A DNA stretch of 64,000 bases from Pseudomonas tensinigenes (lineage in GTDB: Bacteria; Pseudomonadota; Gammaproteobacteria; Pseudomonadales; Pseudomonadaceae): contig NZ_CP077089.1 in NCBI RefSeq assembly GCF_014268445.2, forward strand, positions 248,001 to 312,000. The letters run 5' to 3'. Position 1 is the first letter of the stretch. Each line of letters begins with the position of its first letter. Both the position numbers and the translations under genes were made by a program. Positions 26,564 to 36,030 of the stretch are shown here, in pieces. The notes below the pieces were generated by a model. It ran no database searches, was not told where the DNA came from, and was given only the letters and a program-made list of their open reading frames with translations.

Positions 26564-28222
26564 ATGCTCACCCTGCTCAATCTGCTTTCCGCCGTCGCCC
26601 TGCTGATCTGGGGCACGCACATCGTTCGAACCGGCATCCTGCGGGTGTACGGCACCAACCTGCGCCATGTGATTGGCCAGAACATGTCCAAGCGCTGGCT
26701 GGCCTTTGTCGCCGGCATCGTCGTTACCGCGATGGTGCAGAGCAGCAATGCCACGGCCATGCTCGTTACCTCTTTCGTCGGCCAGGGCCTGATGGCGCTG
26801 ACCCCGGCGCTGGCGACCATGCTCGGCGCCGACGTCGGTACCGCGCTGATGGCGCGGGTGCTGACCTTCGACCTGTCGTGGCTGTCGCCGCTGCTGATTT
26901 TTCTCGGGGTGATTTTCTTTCTGTCGCGCAAACAGACGCGGCTTGGGCAGATGGGCCGGGTGTCCATTGGCCTCGGGCTGATCATTCTCGCGTTGCAATT
27001 GATCGTCGAGGCCGCTGCGCCGATCACTCACGCTCAAGGGGTCAAGGTGATCTTCGCCTCGCTGACCGGCGATATCCTTCTCGACGCCTTGGTCGGCGCG
27101 TTGTTCGCGATGATTTCCTACTCCAGCCTCGCCGCCGTGCTGCTCACCGCGACGCTGGCCGGTGCTGCGGTCATCAGTTTGCCGGTGGCAATTGGTCTGG
27201 TGATCGGCGCCAACATCGGCAGCGGCATTCTCGCCTTTATGAGCACCAGCATGCAGAACGCCGCTGGCCGGCAAGTGGCGCTGGGCAGTCTGCTGTACAA
27301 ACTGATCGGCCTGCTGCTGATCATCCCGGTGCTCGACCCGCTGGTGCACTGGATCGACAGCCTCGATTTCAGCCCGCAGGAAATGGTCATCGGCTTCCAC
27401 TTGCTCTACAACACCGCGCGCTGCCTGATTCTGCTGCCAAGCGTCGGGCCGATGGCACGCCTGTGTGCTTGGCTGCTGCCGGAGCGACCCGAAGTTAATG
27501 GCACGGCCAAACCGCGTCACCTCGACGCGACGGCGCTGGTCACGCCGAGCTTGGCGCTGGCCAACGCCGCGCGGGAAACCCTGCGCATGGGCGATCTGCT
27601 CGACAACATGCTTGATGCGACGCTCGATGTGTTGCGCGGCAAGCAGACCGCCGTCACCCAGGAAATCCGTCGGCTGACCGATGACATCGAGTCGCTGTGC
27701 AGCGCGATCAAGCTGTATCTGGCACAGATGCCCCGTGAGGACCTCGGCGAGCACGACAGCCGGCGCTGGGCGGAGATCATCGAACTGGTGATCAACCTGA
27801 AACTGGCCAGTGATCTGATCGAACGCATGCTGCGCAAAATTCAGCAGCAGAAGACTTCGCAGCGTCGCTCGTTTTCCGAAGAAGGCCTGGAGGATCTGGC
27901 CGGGCTGCAGCAGCAATTGATCGCCAATTTGCGCTTGGGCCTGTCGGTATTTCTCAGCAGCGACCGCGAAAGCGCTCGGCAGTTGCTGCGCGAGAAACGC
28001 CGCTTTCGCGCGCAGGAACGCCGGTTGGCCCATGCGCATGTCAGCCGTTTGCAACGCAAGATCGTGCAGAGTATCGAGACCAGTTCGCTGCACCTGGAGT
28101 TGATTGCCGACATGAAGCGCTTGAATTCGCTGTTTTGCGGCAGTGCGTATGTGGTGCTGGAAACGGCGGATACCGGGGCGCTGGCGGCGGATGATATTGC
28201 CGATATAACGCATTCGCCTTGA
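26564..28222 (+). CDS. Na/Pi cotransporter family protein with PhoU-like C-terminus
   Basis: A 552-residue protein. The N-terminal 310 residues are hydrophobic and contain the Na/Pi cotransporter repeat motif QSSNAT (near residue 60) with a second copy-like region SYSSLAAVLLTATLAGA (near residue 186). The C-terminal 230 residues are helical and PhoU-like. The family couples sodium to phosphate movement; related YjbB exports phosphate. It is monocistronic between REP elements. It is not the PstSCAB system, which is absent from the window. Confidence 0.87.
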   Translation: MLTLLNLLSAVALLIWGTHIVRTGILRVYGTNLRHVIGQNMSKRWLAFVAGIVVTAMVQSSNATAMLVTSFVGQGLMALTPALATMLGADVGTALMARVLTFDLSWLSPLLIFLGVIFFLSRKQTRLGQMGRVSIGLGLIILALQLIVEAAAPITHAQGVKVIFASLTGDILLDALVGALFAMISYSSLAAVLLTATLAGAAVISLPVAIGLVIGANIGSGILAFMSTSMQNAAGRQVALGSLLYKLIGLLLIIPVLDPLVHWIDSLDFSPQEMVIGFHLLYNTARCLILLPSVGPMARLCAWLLPERPEVNGTAKPRHLDATALVTPSLALANAARETLRMGDLLDNMLDATLDVLRGKQTAVTQEIRRLTDDIESLCSAIKLYLAQMPREDLGEHDSRRWAEIIELVINLKLASDLIERMLRKIQQQKTSQRRSFSEEGLEDLAGLQQQLIANLRLGLSVFLSSDRESARQLLREKRRFRAQERRLAHAHVSRLQRKIVQSIETSSLHLELIADMKRLNSLFCGSAYVVLETADTGALAADDIADITHSP

Positions 28223-28268
28223 ACGACTGGGGCTGGGTTTAGTCAGTTACATTGATTCAGCCTTCAGG

Positions 28269-28342
28269 CCGCTATCGCGAGCAGGCTCACTCCTACAGGG
28301 GGACGCATTCCAAATGCAGGAGTGAGCCTGCTCGCGATGGGC
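28269..28342. repeat. REP doublet, divergent variant
   Basis: The core is altered (AGGAGTGAGCCTGCTCGCGA) and the two copies face the opposite way round from the other doublets: 28276-28296 and 28317-28337. It lies between the Na/Pi gene and the M16 peptidase gene. Confidence 0.8.
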
Positions 28343-28390
28343 CCCTGACTGACGACACGGATCTCCAAATCAGCCGTATGGAAGCCTGTT

Positions 28391-29782
28391 ATGCGTTGCC
28401 TGTTGTTCGCCTGTCTGTTGCTCGGTTCCCTGCCCGCCTTTGCCCTGGATCGTTTTCAGGTCGAAGGCTATGCGCTGCCCAATGGTTTGCAACTGATGCT
28501 CAAGCCCGGCACCGAACGTGGGCACGTGGCGATCCGGCTGGTGGTCGGCGTCGGCCTCGATGATTTCGATTGCGCTGACAAGGAGCTGCCGCACCTGCTT
28601 GAACACTTGTTGTTCAGCGGCATCGACGCCACCGGCGAAGGCGGTTTAGAGGAGCGCATGCAGGCACTGGGCGGTGACTGGAATGCGTTCACCAGTAATG
28701 CCGACACCACGTTCGTCATTGAAGCGCCGGCGAAAAATCAGCGCAAAGTACTCGACCTGCTGCTCGCTCTGCTTACGCAAACGCGCATCGACGACAACGC
28801 CATCAACGCCGCCAAGCGTGTGGTTGAACGTGAAGACGGCGGCCATTACACACGGCTGCAACGCTTTCTCGATCGTCAGGATCTCGGCCACACCGCGAGC
28901 AATCAGCTCGCCATCGAACTGGGCCTGAAATGCCCGCAGCGTGCCGAAGTCGGTCACCTGACTCAGGAACAACTGGAGAAAGTGCGCAGGGCCTGGTACG
29001 CACCGAACAACATGACCCTGATCGTCGTCGGCGAACTCGACAAACTGCTGCCGGCCTATCTGGAACGCACCTGGGGCGCGCTCGAAGCGGTCGAGCCGAG
29101 CGAACACCGCCCGCTACCGGACATCCGTACCAGCGCCGCCCATGAACGTACCCTCACCCGTGGCTTTATCGGTGACAGCGCCAAACTGCACTGGCTGGTG
29201 CCGGAGCCGGTGATCGATGATCAGTACGACCAGACCTTTGACATTCTCAAGGATTACCTCGACTGGGCGCTGTACCGACAGATCCGCCTCAACCATGGTT
29301 TGTCCTACGGGCCGTGGGCTGAGCGTGAGGTATTTGGCGGCGTCGGTTTCATGAGCCTCAACGCCGATCTGGATCGCGATGACGTTGATGAAGCCATTCA
29401 GGTACTGGAAGACCTCAAGGCTGATCTGCTGAAAAACGGTCTCGACCCGGACACCTTTGCGCGGATCAAGCAGGCCTCGATCGCCCATCAGGCTTGGGCG
29501 GTACAGGGCAACAGCGCGATGGCGGATTACTACTGGAGCGCCCTCGCTGATTACCAGGACGGCCGTTTTGCCAACCCCGCGCGCGAGCTGCAAGGAGTGA
29601 CCCTGGAAGCGGCGAACAAGGCCATGCGCGAGTTGCTGTTGCAACCGGGGTATTTGCGGATCGAGAAGCCATTGATCAGTGATGATCAGGTGTTGTGGTT
29701 GAGCGCGGGTGGTTTGGGTCTGGTGTTGTTGATCCTGATCGGTTGGCGTTTGCATCACCGCCGAAAATCCGCCGAACACTGA
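28391..29782 (+). CDS. M16 family zinc metallopeptidase, membrane-anchored
   Basis: A 463-residue protein. It has a signal peptide, MRCLLFACLLLGSLPAFA. The inverted zinc motif HLLEH (near residue 75) is followed at about 70-80 residues by the expected downstream glutamates (RVVERED). The second M16 lobe follows at about residues 215-410. A C-terminal hydrophobic segment (WLSAGGLGLVLLILIGWRL) and a basic tail HHRRKSAEH suggest anchoring in the inner membrane with the protease in the periplasm. Single-chain M16 pairs are commoner as two genes; here both lobes appear to be in one short chain. Targets are unknown. It stands alone between two REP elements. Confidence 0.82.
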   Translation: MRCLLFACLLLGSLPAFALDRFQVEGYALPNGLQLMLKPGTERGHVAIRLVVGVGLDDFDCADKELPHLLEHLLFSGIDATGEGGLEERMQALGGDWNAFTSNADTTFVIEAPAKNQRKVLDLLLALLTQTRIDDNAINAAKRVVEREDGGHYTRLQRFLDRQDLGHTASNQLAIELGLKCPQRAEVGHLTQEQLEKVRRAWYAPNNMTLIVVGELDKLLPAYLERTWGALEAVEPSEHRPLPDIRTSAAHERTLTRGFIGDSAKLHWLVPEPVIDDQYDQTFDILKDYLDWALYRQIRLNHGLSYGPWAEREVFGGVGFMSLNADLDRDDVDEAIQVLEDLKADLLKNGLDPDTFARIKQASIAHQAWAVQGNSAMADYYWSALADYQDGRFANPARELQGVTLEAANKAMRELLLQPGYLRIEKPLISDDQVLWLSAGGLGLVLLILIGWRLHHRRKSAEH

Positions 29783-29783
29783 C

Positions 29784-29879
29784 CCCTGTGGGAGCGAGCC
29801 TGCTCGCGAAGGCGTCGTGTCAGTCAATGCAATGTTGTATGACCCACCGCTTTCGCGAGCAGGCTCGCTCCCACAGGGG
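29784..29879. repeat. REP doublet (inverted pair)
   Basis: A full-length pair with CCCCTGTGGGAGCGAGCCTG at the left and the inverted copy ending CCCACAGGGG at the right. It lies between the M16 gene and the DUF5924 gene. Confidence 0.9.
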
Positions 29880-29975
29880 GAATGCGTTGGCTTTAAGTGA
29901 CCGGCAGCCTCGCCACATCGCCCGGCGGGCGCTACTCTGTCGAGGTTTTTTCCTATCCAGTCGTGAACCGCCCAA

Positions 29976-31004
29976 ATGCCGAAAATACAGCTCCTGATCC
30001 AGCGCGTCCTCGAACTGATGAAGCGCTATCCCGGGGTTATTGCGCTCGGCGGTTTCATTTCCGGGGTCGGCAGTTTCATCATGGTCGATCGTCAGCAGGG
30101 CCTGGCGAGCTGGATCACCGTGATCATGCTGCTCAGCTGGATCTGGCTGATGCTGGAAAACACCCTGACCGGCCTCTTCACTCGCATCTTCAAACGCGAG
30201 ATTCCCCAGCCGCTGCTGCGTTACGCGACGCAGATGATCCATCAGGAAAGCCTGTTTTTCGTCCTGCCGTTCTTTTTCATCACCACGACCTGGAACAGCG
30301 GCCAGTTGTTCTTCACCGGCCTGCTTAGCGTCGCCGCACTGATCTCGATCGTCGATCCGCTCTATTACAAATGGCTGGCGCCACGGCGCTGGGCGTTTCT
30401 CGCGCTGCACACCCTGACCCTGTTCGCCGCCCTGCTCACCGCATTGCCGGTAATCATGCACCTGACCACCGCGCAGAGCTTCAAGTGGGCGCTGGGCATT
30501 GCCGTGCTGTTGTCGTTCCCGAGTCTGGCGTCGATCTTCCCGATCCGCACGTTGCGCAATGCTTTGGCGATCCTGTGCATCACCGTCGGTATCGGTGGCG
30601 TCGGCTGGGCGCTGCGCTCGTGGGTGCCGCCGGCGACGCTGTGGATGACCGACGTCGCGATCAGTACGCAAATGCAGGACCGCACCCCCGGCGCCAGCCT
30701 CGACACGGTCAGCGCCGAGCAGATTCGTGGCGATGGCCTGTATGCCTACACCGCGATTAATGCGCCGCGCGGGCTGGATGAGCGGATTTATCACGTTTGG
30801 CAATTCAACGGCAAAGAGGTCGACCGCATCGCCCTCGACATCCACGGCGGGCGCAAGGAAGGCTACCGTGCCTGGACGCACAAGCAGAACTTCCCCGGCA
30901 ACCCGGCGGGCAAATGGCAGGTGCGGGTGTTGACCGAGGATGGCCAACTGATCGGCGTACTGCGCTTCGAAATCACAGACAGCACAGCGATCAAAGAAAA
31001 GTAA
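29976..31004 (+). CDS. DUF5924/DUF2914-type membrane protein
   Basis: 342 residues. The N-terminal 210 residues have about six membrane segments (for example GVIALGGFISGVGSFIMV and FFVLPFFFITTTW). The C-terminal part is a soluble domain (about residues 225-340) with IYHVWQFNGKEVDRIALDI, GYRAWTHKQNFPGNPAGKWQVRVLTEDGQLIG, resembling the DUF2914 beta-sandwich. Function is unknown. It lies 54 bp upstream of a lipid ABC transporter operon in the same direction, which could mean shared expression but proves no functional link. Confidence 0.75.
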   Translation: MPKIQLLIQRVLELMKRYPGVIALGGFISGVGSFIMVDRQQGLASWITVIMLLSWIWLMLENTLTGLFTRIFKREIPQPLLRYATQMIHQESLFFVLPFFFITTTWNSGQLFFTGLLSVAALISIVDPLYYKWLAPRRWAFLALHTLTLFAALLTALPVIMHLTTAQSFKWALGIAVLLSFPSLASIFPIRTLRNALAILCITVGIGGVGWALRSWVPPATLWMTDVAISTQMQDRTPGASLDTVSAEQIRGDGLYAYTAINAPRGLDERIYHVWQFNGKEVDRIALDIHGGRKEGYRAWTHKQNFPGNPAGKWQVRVLTEDGQLIGVLRFEITDSTAIKEK

Positions 31005-31058
31005 TCCGGTTCGTGCTATTACGTTAGTTCGCATAAAGGCCGAACAAGCACGGAGCTT

Positions 31059-32207
31059 ATGACCAGCAGCTCGATCAGCGGTAACGCCCAACTGGACACG
31101 TCGATAACCCCTGCCCGCTTGCGGGTCACGGGGGACTGGACGCTTGCCCATTACGCCGAGCTCAAGCAACTGAGCGAAAAACTCCACGGCCAGTACGACG
31201 CCAATACCCCGATCGACCTCAACAGTCTCGGCGCCCTCGACACCGCAGGCGCTTCGTTGCTGGTCGAGCTGCTCGGCTCCGAGCGCCTCGGCAAATCTGC
31301 CGAACACCCCGATTGCACCCTGACCTCCGCCGACCGCGCGCTGCTGCAAACCGTTTACTGCTCGATGACTGATTTCTGCGTGCCGATCAAGGAAGCGGAA
31401 ATCAGCGTCAGCGTGCAGCTGCTGACGCGCATTGGTCGCGCCGTCGACACCGTTTGGCAAGACACCCTGCAACTGCTCGGTTTTGTCGGCCTGATCATGG
31501 AAACCATCGCGCGCAGCCTGTTCCGGCCCAAGCGCTGGCGCATCACCCCAATGATTGCGCACATCGAACAGACTGGTCTCGACGCCGCGCCGATCGTGGC
31601 GCTGCTGACCTTTCTGGTCGGCGCGGTGGTGGCGTTTCTCGGCGCGACGGTGCTGGCCAGTTTCGGCGCGACGATTTTTACCGTGGACCTGGTGGGCTTC
31701 TCGTTTCTGCGCGAATTCGGCGTGCTGCTCACGGCGATCCTGATGGCCGGGCGCACCGCCAGTGCCTTCACCGCACAGATCGGCTCGATGAAGGCCAACG
31801 AAGAAATCGATGCGATCCGCACCCTCGGCCTCGACCCGATGGAGCTGCTGGTGGTGCCGCGCGTGCTGGCGATGCTGGTGGCGTTGCCGATGCTGACCTT
31901 CCTGGCGATGCTCTGCGGGATTATCGGCGGCGGCGTGGTCTGCGCAGTGTCGCTGGATATCTCACCGGCGATGTTCCTGACGCTCCTGCAGTCGGACATC
32001 GGCGTTCAGCACTTTCTGGTCGGCTTGGTGAAGGCACCGATCTTCGCCTTCATCATTGCCGCGATTGGTTGCCTGGAAGGCTTCAAGGTCAGCGGCAGTG
32101 CCGAATCGGTCGGCGCCCACACCACCTCTGCCGTGGTCCAATCGATTTTCGTGGTGATCGTGCTCGACGCGGTGGCCGCACTGTTCTTCATGGAGATGGG
32201 CTGGTGA
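31059..32207 (+). CDS. MlaE-type ABC permease with N-terminal STAS domain
   Basis: 382 residues. The first 110 residues form a soluble STAS-like domain (ARLRVTGDWTLAHYAELKQL, IDLNSLGALDTAGASLLVELL). The rest is an MlaE permease with signature FGVLLTAILMAGRTASAFTAQIGSMKANEEIDAI and five membrane segments. The usual Mla system has the STAS domain as the separate protein MlaB; here it is fused. The complex moves lipids between membranes. Its stop overlaps the GTG start of the ATPase gene by 4 bp. Confidence 0.9.
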   Translation: MTSSSISGNAQLDTSITPARLRVTGDWTLAHYAELKQLSEKLHGQYDANTPIDLNSLGALDTAGASLLVELLGSERLGKSAEHPDCTLTSADRALLQTVYCSMTDFCVPIKEAEISVSVQLLTRIGRAVDTVWQDTLQLLGFVGLIMETIARSLFRPKRWRITPMIAHIEQTGLDAAPIVALLTFLVGAVVAFLGATVLASFGATIFTVDLVGFSFLREFGVLLTAILMAGRTASAFTAQIGSMKANEEIDAIRTLGLDPMELLVVPRVLAMLVALPMLTFLAMLCGIIGGGVVCAVSLDISPAMFLTLLQSDIGVQHFLVGLVKAPIFAFIIAAIGCLEGFKVSGSAESVGAHTTSAVVQSIFVVIVLDAVAALFFMEMGW

Positions 32208-33007
32208 GTCGTCTACCCCGCGCGCCCTCGGAGGCGGTGATCGAAGTCCGTGGCTTGTGCAATCGCTTCGGCAGCCAGAGCGTGCACGAGAACCTCGATC
32301 TGGATTTGTACAAAGGCGAAATCCTCGCCGTGGTCGGCGGCTCCGGCAGCGGCAAATCGGTGTTGCTGCGCAGCATTGTCGGATTACGCCGGCCCAGCGA
32401 AGGCATGGTCAAAGTGTTCGGCAAGAACCTGCCGAGCCTGTCCGAGCATGAGCGTTCGCTGGTCGAGCGACGTTTTGGCGTGCTGTTTCAGAAAGGCGCG
32501 TTGTTCTCCTCGCTGACCGTCACCGAGAACGTCGCCCTGCCCCTTATCGAACACGCTGGCCTCAGCCGCAACGACGCCGAGCACCTGGCGGCGGTGAAGC
32601 TGGCGCTGGCCGGTCTGCCGCTGTCGGCGGCAGACAAATACCCGGCGTCGCTGTCCGGCGGCATGATCAAGCGCGCCGCGCTGGCCCGAGCCTTGGCGCT
32701 GGATCCGGACATTCTGTTTCTCGACGAACCCACCGCCGGCCTCGATCCGATTGGCGCGGCGCAATTCGATCAATTGATCCTGACCCTGCGCGATGCGCTG
32801 GGCCTCAGCGTGTTTCTGGTGACCCACGACCTCGACACGCTCTACACCATTACCGACCGCGTGGCGGTGCTGGCGCAGAAAAAGGTCTTGGTCGCAGGAC
32901 CTATCGACGTCGTCTCGGAAACCGACGACGCATGGATTCACGAATACTTCCACGGCCCGCGCGGCCGCTCGGCGCTGGACGCCGCCAAATTGCTCAACGA
33001 GGTCTGA
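32204..33007 (+). CDS. MlaF-type ABC ATPase
   Basis: 267 residues beginning at a GTG codon that overlaps the permease stop by 4 bp. This start is set by the protein sequence, MSRLPRAPSEAVIEVRGL. Walker A is GGSGSGKSVLL, signature ASLSGGMIKRAALARA, Walker B DILFLDEPTAGLDP, and the switch histidine lies in LVTHDLDTL. It powers the Mla/Mce-type lipid transporter encoded by the flanking genes. GGMIKR instead of the common GGQQQR is usual in the MlaF group. Confidence 0.92.
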   Translation: MSRLPRAPSEAVIEVRGLCNRFGSQSVHENLDLDLYKGEILAVVGGSGSGKSVLLRSIVGLRRPSEGMVKVFGKNLPSLSEHERSLVERRFGVLFQKGALFSSLTVTENVALPLIEHAGLSRNDAEHLAAVKLALAGLPLSAADKYPASLSGGMIKRAALARALALDPDILFLDEPTAGLDPIGAAQFDQLILTLRDALGLSVFLVTHDLDTLYTITDRVAVLAQKKVLVAGPIDVVSETDDAWIHEYFHGPRGRSALDAAKLLNEV

Positions 33008-33008
33008 C

Positions 33009-33947
33009 ATGGAAACCCGAGCGCATCATGTGTTGATCGGCCTGTTCACCGTGATCGTGGTGGCAGGCGCCCTGCTCTTCGGTCTGTTCCTGGCCAAGTC
33101 CAGCGTTGACACCGAGTTCAAGGATTACGAGATTGTCTTCAGCGAGGCGGTCAGCGGCCTGTCCAAGGGCAGCCCGGTGCAATACAGCGGGATCAAGGTC
33201 GGCGATGTGATCAATCTGCGCCTTGATCCAAAGGATCCGCGGCGGGTGCTGGCGCGGATTCGTCTGGCCGGTGATACACCGGTCAAGGAAGACACCCAGG
33301 CCAAACTGGCACTGGCTGGGATCACCGGCACTTCGATTATCCAGCTCAGCGGCGGCACGCCCGAGAGCCCGAAACTGCGTGGGCATGACGGTAATCTGCC
33401 GACCATTGTCGCCTCGCCCTCGCCTATTTCGCGCTTGCTCAATGACTCCAACGATTTGATGACCGGCATCACTGCGCTGCTGCAGAACGCCAATCAGATG
33501 TTCTCTGCCGAGAACGTCGAGCGCGTGAGCAAAACCCTCGCCCATCTGGAGCAAACCACCGGGACGATCAACGATCAACGCGGCGACATCAAACAGGCCA
33601 TGCAGCAACTGGCAACCGTCGGCAAACAGGCCGGCAGCATGCTCGAACAGACGTCGCTGCTGATGCGCAACGCCAACGGCTTGATCAACGATCAGGGCAA
33701 ACAGGCACTGGGCAGCGCCGAGCAAGCGATGAAGTCGCTGGAACAAAGCACGACCACCATCAGCACCTTACTCAGCAAAAACGAAAACCCCCTCGACAAC
33801 GGCATGCAGGGCCTGAATGGCCTGGCGCCGGCGATCCGCGAACTGCGCGAGACGCTGACTTCGTTGCGCGCGATCTCGCAACGCCTTGAGGCCAACCCGA
33901 GCGGCTATTTGCTGGGCCGTGACAAGAACAAGGAATTCACGCCATGA
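33009..33947 (+). CDS. MlaD/MCE-domain lipid-binding protein
   Basis: 312 residues. A single N-terminal membrane anchor (VLIGLFTVIVVAGALLFGLFLA) is followed by one MCE domain (about residues 40-120, with GSPVQYSGIKVGDVINLRL). A helical C-terminal part (about residues 145-285) is rich in N/Q/T repeats suggestive of coiled-coil. MCE proteins form hexameric rings that hand lipids to the permease. It is longer than E. coli MlaD, so it may span more of the periplasm. It starts one base after the ATPase stop and overlaps the lipoprotein gene by 4 bp. Confidence 0.9.
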   Translation: METRAHHVLIGLFTVIVVAGALLFGLFLAKSSVDTEFKDYEIVFSEAVSGLSKGSPVQYSGIKVGDVINLRLDPKDPRRVLARIRLAGDTPVKEDTQAKLALAGITGTSIIQLSGGTPESPKLRGHDGNLPTIVASPSPISRLLNDSNDLMTGITALLQNANQMFSAENVERVSKTLAHLEQTTGTINDQRGDIKQAMQQLATVGKQAGSMLEQTSLLMRNANGLINDQGKQALGSAEQAMKSLEQSTTTISTLLSKNENPLDNGMQGLNGLAPAIRELRETLTSLRAISQRLEANPSGYLLGRDKNKEFTP

Positions 33948-34570
33948 AGCTGACTCGACTTGCCCTCTTCGCTGCCGGTTTTTCCTTGATCAGCGCCTGC
34001 TCGATTCTGCCCAAGTCCGAGCCGTCGGATGTCTATCGCCTGCCGACTGCCCAGGTGCCCGCCTCGACCATTTCACCGGCGACTCAGTCCTGGTCGCTGC
34101 GGTTGAACAAGTTGCAGGCCAGTGAAGCGTTGAACCGGCCGACGATTGCGGTGATTCCGCAGGGCGACGTGATCAGCAGCTACAAGGGTTCACGCTGGAG
34201 CGATCCGGCGCCGGTGCTGGTGCGTAATCGTTTGCTCGACGGGTTTCAGCGCGATGGCCGGGTGACGTTGCTCAGTACCGATGACAGCAACTTTGCTGCG
34301 GATCTGGAATTGGGCGGGAATTTGCAGGCGTTTCAGACCGAATACCAAGGCTCACAGGCCAGCGTCGTGTTGCGCGTTGATGCGTTGCTGGTGCGCGGTT
34401 ATGACCAGCGCATCCTGGCCAGTCGCCGCTTTGAAGAGCGTCAGCCATTGAGCGATGTTCAGGTGCCGGCGGTGGTCGCCGGGTTTGGTCAGGCCAGTGA
34501 TCGACTGACCGCGAAAGTCATCGCGTGGGCCGTCGACCAAGGCCAAAAGCTGGCCCCCCAAAGACCTTAA
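33944..34570 (+). CDS. ABC-type transport auxiliary lipoprotein (PqiC-like)
   Basis: 208 residues with lipoprotein signal MKLTRLALFAAGFSLISAC, lipidated at about Cys19. It belongs to the ABC-type transport auxiliary lipoprotein group seen with MCE operons (PqiC/YmbA). Signature-like segments are DVYRLPTA, IAVIPQGDVISSYKGSRWSD and FGQASDRLTAKVIAWA. It probably sits on the inner leaflet of the outer membrane and receives lipids from the MCE protein. It is the last gene of the four-gene operon and is followed by a REP doublet. Confidence 0.85.
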   Translation: MKLTRLALFAAGFSLISACSILPKSEPSDVYRLPTAQVPASTISPATQSWSLRLNKLQASEALNRPTIAVIPQGDVISSYKGSRWSDPAPVLVRNRLLDGFQRDGRVTLLSTDDSNFAADLELGGNLQAFQTEYQGSQASVVLRVDALLVRGYDQRILASRRFEERQPLSDVQVPAVVAGFGQASDRLTAKVIAWAVDQGQKLAPQRP

Positions 34571-34588
34571 GCCCCAACACCAATCCCT

Positions 34589-34675
34589 GTGGGAGCGAGC
34601 CTGCTCGCGAAGGCGTCGTGTCAGACACATCAACGTGAATGACACACCGCTTTCGCGAGCAGGCTCGCTCCCACA
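34589..34675. repeat. REP doublet (inverted pair)
   Basis: Inverted cores at 34589-34611 and 34652-34674, in the gap between the convergent lipoprotein gene and the Spm-like gene. Confidence 0.9.
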
Positions 34676-34687
34676 TTGGATATTTGT

Positions 34688-35917
34688 TCAGCCGAAGAAC
34701 CAGTAGCAGACGAAGATCGCACCCACGACACCGGCAAACTCCGCCAGCAACGCACACCCCACTGCATGCCGCGCCCGCTGGATCCCCACCGCGCCGAAAT
34801 ACACCGCCAGTACGTAGAACGTGGTCTCGGTACTGCCCTGAATCGTCGCCGCGACCAGCGCCGGGAAGCTGTCGACGCCTGAGGTCTTCATCGTTTCGAT
34901 GAGCATCGCCCGCGCCGCACTGCCGGAGAACGGTTTGACCATCGCCGTCGGCAACGCATCGACAAACCGCGTGTCCCAACCGGCCCACTCGACCAGATGA
35001 CGAATGCCGTCCAGCCCGAAGTCCAGCGCCCCGGATGCACGCAGTACGCCAACCGCACAAAGCATTGCCACTAGATACGGCAGCAGATTCTTCGCCACGT
35101 CGAAGCCTTCTTTGGCGCCTTCGACAAACGCCTCGTAAACCTTCACCTTCTTCAAAGCGCCGATCAGCAAAAACAGCATGATCAACCCGAACAGCGTGAG
35201 ATTGCCGAGGATCGACGACAATCCCGCCAAAGCCGTCGCCGAAAGCGTGCCGAGCAGCGCCATGAAGCCACCGAGAATCAGCGCGCCGGGAATCAGATAA
35301 GCCAACACCACCGGATCCCAGATCCGCAAACGCTGCATGAACGCCACCGAGAGGAAGCCGACAATTGTCGAGCAACTGGTCGCCAACAGAATCGGCAGGA
35401 ACACCAGCGTTGGATCCGGCGCGCCTTGCTGAGCGCGGTACATGAAGATCGTCACGGGCAGCAGGGTCAGGGAGGAGGCGTTGAGCACCAGGAAGAGGAT
35501 TTGCGCGTTACTGGCGATGGTGGCGCTGGGATTGAGCTCCTGCAGCGCCTTCATGGCTTTCAGGCCGATCGGCGTGGCGGCGTTGTCCAGACCGAGGCCG
35601 TTGGCGGCGAAGTTCAAAGTGATCAGGCCAAGGGCAGGGTGACCGGCCGGGACTTCCGGCATCAGCCGCAGGAACAGCGGGCCGAGCACCTTGGCCAGCC
35701 ATTCGACGATCCCGGCCTTCTCGGCGATGCGCAAGAAGCCCAGCCACAGGGTGAGGGTGCCGAACAGCAGCACCATGACCTCGACCGAGAGCTTGGCCAT
35801 GGCGAAAATGCTTTCCACCATCGCCGCAAAGATCCCGGCGTTGCCGCCGATCAGCCACTGCGCCAGCGCCGATACGGCTGCCACGATGAAGAAGCCAAGC
35901 CACAGGCCATTAAGCAT
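34688..35917 (-). CDS. SpmA/SpmB-type nucleoside-recognition membrane protein (fused)
   Basis: A 409-residue inner-membrane protein with about ten hydrophobic segments. The two halves correspond to SpmA-like (residues 1-200; FAANGLGLDNAATPIGLKAMKALQ) and SpmB-like (residues 235-409; FSGSAARAMLIETM, GSTETTFYVLAVYFGAVGI) proteins of spore-forming bacteria. In Pseudomonas they are one chain; the organism does not make spores and the role is unknown, perhaps transport. The gene follows gltP on the same strand but is separated from it by a REP doublet and a terminator. Confidence 0.85.
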   Translation of the reverse strand: MLNGLWLGFFIVAAVSALAQWLIGGNAGIFAAMVESIFAMAKLSVEVMVLLFGTLTLWLGFLRIAEKAGIVEWLAKVLGPLFLRLMPEVPAGHPALGLITLNFAANGLGLDNAATPIGLKAMKALQELNPSATIASNAQILFLVLNASSLTLLPVTIFMYRAQQGAPDPTLVFLPILLATSCSTIVGFLSVAFMQRLRIWDPVVLAYLIPGALILGGFMALLGTLSATALAGLSSILGNLTLFGLIMLFLLIGALKKVKVYEAFVEGAKEGFDVAKNLLPYLVAMLCAVGVLRASGALDFGLDGIRHLVEWAGWDTRFVDALPTAMVKPFSGSAARAMLIETMKTSGVDSFPALVAATIQGSTETTFYVLAVYFGAVGIQRARHAVGCALLAEFAGVVGAIFVCYWFFG

Positions 35918-35969
35918 CAGTCAAATCCCCCGAAGAATGCGGCGAATGATAACGGGGTCGCCAGAAACG

Positions 35970-35998
35970 ACAAACCCCGGATTTCTCCGGGGTTTGTG
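35970..35998 (-). terminator. Terminator-like hairpin between gltP and the Spm-like gene
   Basis: The stem CAAACCCCGG/CCGGGGTTTG with an 8-base loop is present. It lies downstream of gltP and upstream of the Spm-like gene on the minus strand. T-rich flanks are short, so strength is moderate. Confidence 0.65.
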
Positions 35999-36030
35999 TG
36001 TGCCTTATTTGTGGCTTGGCTCACATCCCC

